NCBI RefSeq assembly: GCF_000936425.1 | Contig: NZ_AVFK01000043.1 | Coordinates: 1-52,047 of the forward strand | Length of the DNA stretch: 52,047 nt | DNA from: Skermanella aerolata KACC 11604 | GTDB lineage: Bacteria > Pseudomonadota > Alphaproteobacteria > Azospirillales > Azospirillaceae | Reading direction: 5' to 3' | In this document: positions 51,213 through 52,047 of the stretch, one piece after another | Position numbering within the stretch: the first letter of the stretch is position 1 | Layout: each line of letters opens with the position of its first letter | Program-made: the position numbers and the translations under genes | The notes under the pieces: model-generated | The model's input: only the letters and a program-made list of their open reading frames with translations | Databases searched by the model: none | Told to the model about the DNA's origin: nothing

Positions 51213-51652
51213 CACCAGGCGCTCCCGCTGATGGCGATCATCCGGTACAGACTGCGGGGCGTAGGGCCCGCAGTCGGCGCGCGATCAGGAAACGCAGCGG
51301 CTCGGTTGCCGAGGCGGTCAGCACGCCGACTGTTACGGTAATGGCGGACAGCGCCAGTCATGCCTGATCCATCCAGTCGAGCATCATCAATGACTTTGTG
51401 GAACGGCTGAACTTTACCTCACTCTTATCTACCTGGTCGGCCCGGGAATGGGGTTGACTATCGCTTCGGTGATGAACCCGCCTGCGATCGGCCGGGTGTT
51501 CCGGACGGACCTCCATCCTCGATTATGCCGGTGCTTCGTCCTTGTTTTTGTCCTTGTTAAGGATGCCGCCGCTACGGTGCGTCCCCGTACTGGAGCAAAA
51601 CAACAGGCTGATCCGGCTGCAGCGCGCACCGACGGAATAGAAGGAGAGAGAC
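51213..51652. other. Intergenic region, no gene seen
   Basis: Only short conflicting frames. It contains AT-richer DNA near 51530-51560 (TTGTTTTTGTCCTTGTTAAG), likely part of a promoter region for the next small gene. Confidence 0.5.
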
Positions 51653-51862
51653 ATGGATCGGGATCACGACGGCCAGGATCGGTGCATTCTGGAGGTCGAT
51701 GGAAGTGCGGCCGGTATCCTGCTGCGGGAGAACGGCGGGGAATACCGGTTCTTTGCGGCGGAATCCCGCACTGCGGGTCTGGACCGCCGAACCTTCCGCT
51801 CGCCTCAGCGGGCGGAGGAGGAAGTGAGGCGCATCCTCCGCCAGGGCATGCGCAGGCGCTGA
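51653..51862 (+). CDS. Small hypothetical protein
   Basis: A 69-residue protein with a beta-strand start (CILEVDGSAAGILLRENGGE, YRFFAAESRTAGLD) and a C-terminal basic helix (RAEEEVRRILRQGMRRR). A strong AAGGAGAGAG precedes the ATG and codon usage is typical. Short proteins of this style are frequent in Rhodospirillales; no function known. Confidence 0.7.
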   Translation: MDRDHDGQDRCILEVDGSAAGILLRENGGEYRFFAAESRTAGLDRRTFRSPQRAEEEVRRILRQGMRRR

Positions 51863-51901
51863 AGTCAGCCTTTCCCCAGGTGCCGCAGAGTGCTGCCCAG
51901 T

Positions 51902-52047
51902 TCATGAACCATTCCGGACTGCCTCAGCCAAGTCGCCAAGATCGGCGGCGGCGGGGTCACCGCGCGGATAGGCCGGATCCTGCCGGCACGTCTGGTCTAG
52001 CTGTTTCCGGGTTGCGAGGAAAGAGCGCTCCAGCGTCCGAACCAGGG
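51902..52047 (-). CDS. Partial gene running off the right edge
   Basis: The last 47 or so residues of a minus-strand gene, open to the window edge: LVRTLERSFLATRKQLDQTC, then RQDPAYPRGDPAAADLGDLA and a TGA. Helical and charged, not recognised. Only the C-terminus is visible. Confidence 0.45.
   Translation of the reverse strand, partial: LVRTLERSFLATRKQLDQTCRQDPAYPRGDPAAADLGDLAEAVRNGS

Overview
The window looks like part of a large plasmid or chromid of a GC-rich alphaproteobacterium, most likely in the Rhodospirillales (Azospirillaceae-like). The reasons are an RPA-type plasmid replication initiator with an iteron origin and DnaA box, an ATP synthase inhibitor zeta-subunit paralogue (DUF1476), a phasin, DUF3422, DUF465 and DUF1127-like small proteins, and one clean EcfG-type (general stress) promoter. 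The genus is inferred from gene content only; no tRNA, rRNA or CRISPR array was seen.

Layout. 0.1-9 kb: a membrane protein, an ISAs1 element, a lower-GC gene-poor stretch, a two-gene module whose second product carries the H-Y-[E/Q] signature of ADP-ribosyltransferases, a frameshifted tyrosine recombinase beside a 36-bp perfect palindrome, repA with about ten iterons, and an IS256 element. 9-20 kb: a zeta-subunit paralogue, a broken P-type ATPase at the end of a DUF2333/YqhA operon, small membrane proteins, an ECF sigma/anti-sigma operon containing an unusual chimeric middle gene, a tandem universal stress protein, and ExoD and TauE/SafE transporters. 20-32 kb: TerC preceded by two copies of a structured RNA-like motif, a peptide ABC transporter operon with an uncharacterised enzyme-like protein and an RpiR regulator, DUF3422 and YkvA. 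32-38 kb: a LysR regulator divergent from dabB-dabA, an energy-coupled inorganic-carbon uptake system. 38-42 kb: a graveyard of IS110, IS66 and IS1595 remnants and a broken gene. 42-52 kb: a hybrid histidine kinase beside a truncated BLUF photosensor gene, a phasin, a DUF2382 stress protein with an EcfG-like promoter, an IS630 element, a kinase remnant, a LOV-domain histidine kinase with a degenerate ATPase domain, and an HU-like protein.

How it fits together. Much of the non-mobile content points to envelope and environmental stress: ECF sigma and anti-sigma, USP, YqhA, SPW, DUF2382, phasin, TerC and light sensing. CO2/bicarbonate uptake (DabAB) and peptide uptake add metabolic functions. 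Six IS families and at least seven broken genes show a plastic accessory replicon. The least ordinary items are the anti-sigma/sigma-4 chimera made by an apparent tandem duplication, the PARP-like two-gene module, the repeated RNA motif upstream of terC, and the LOV protein with eroded kinase motifs.
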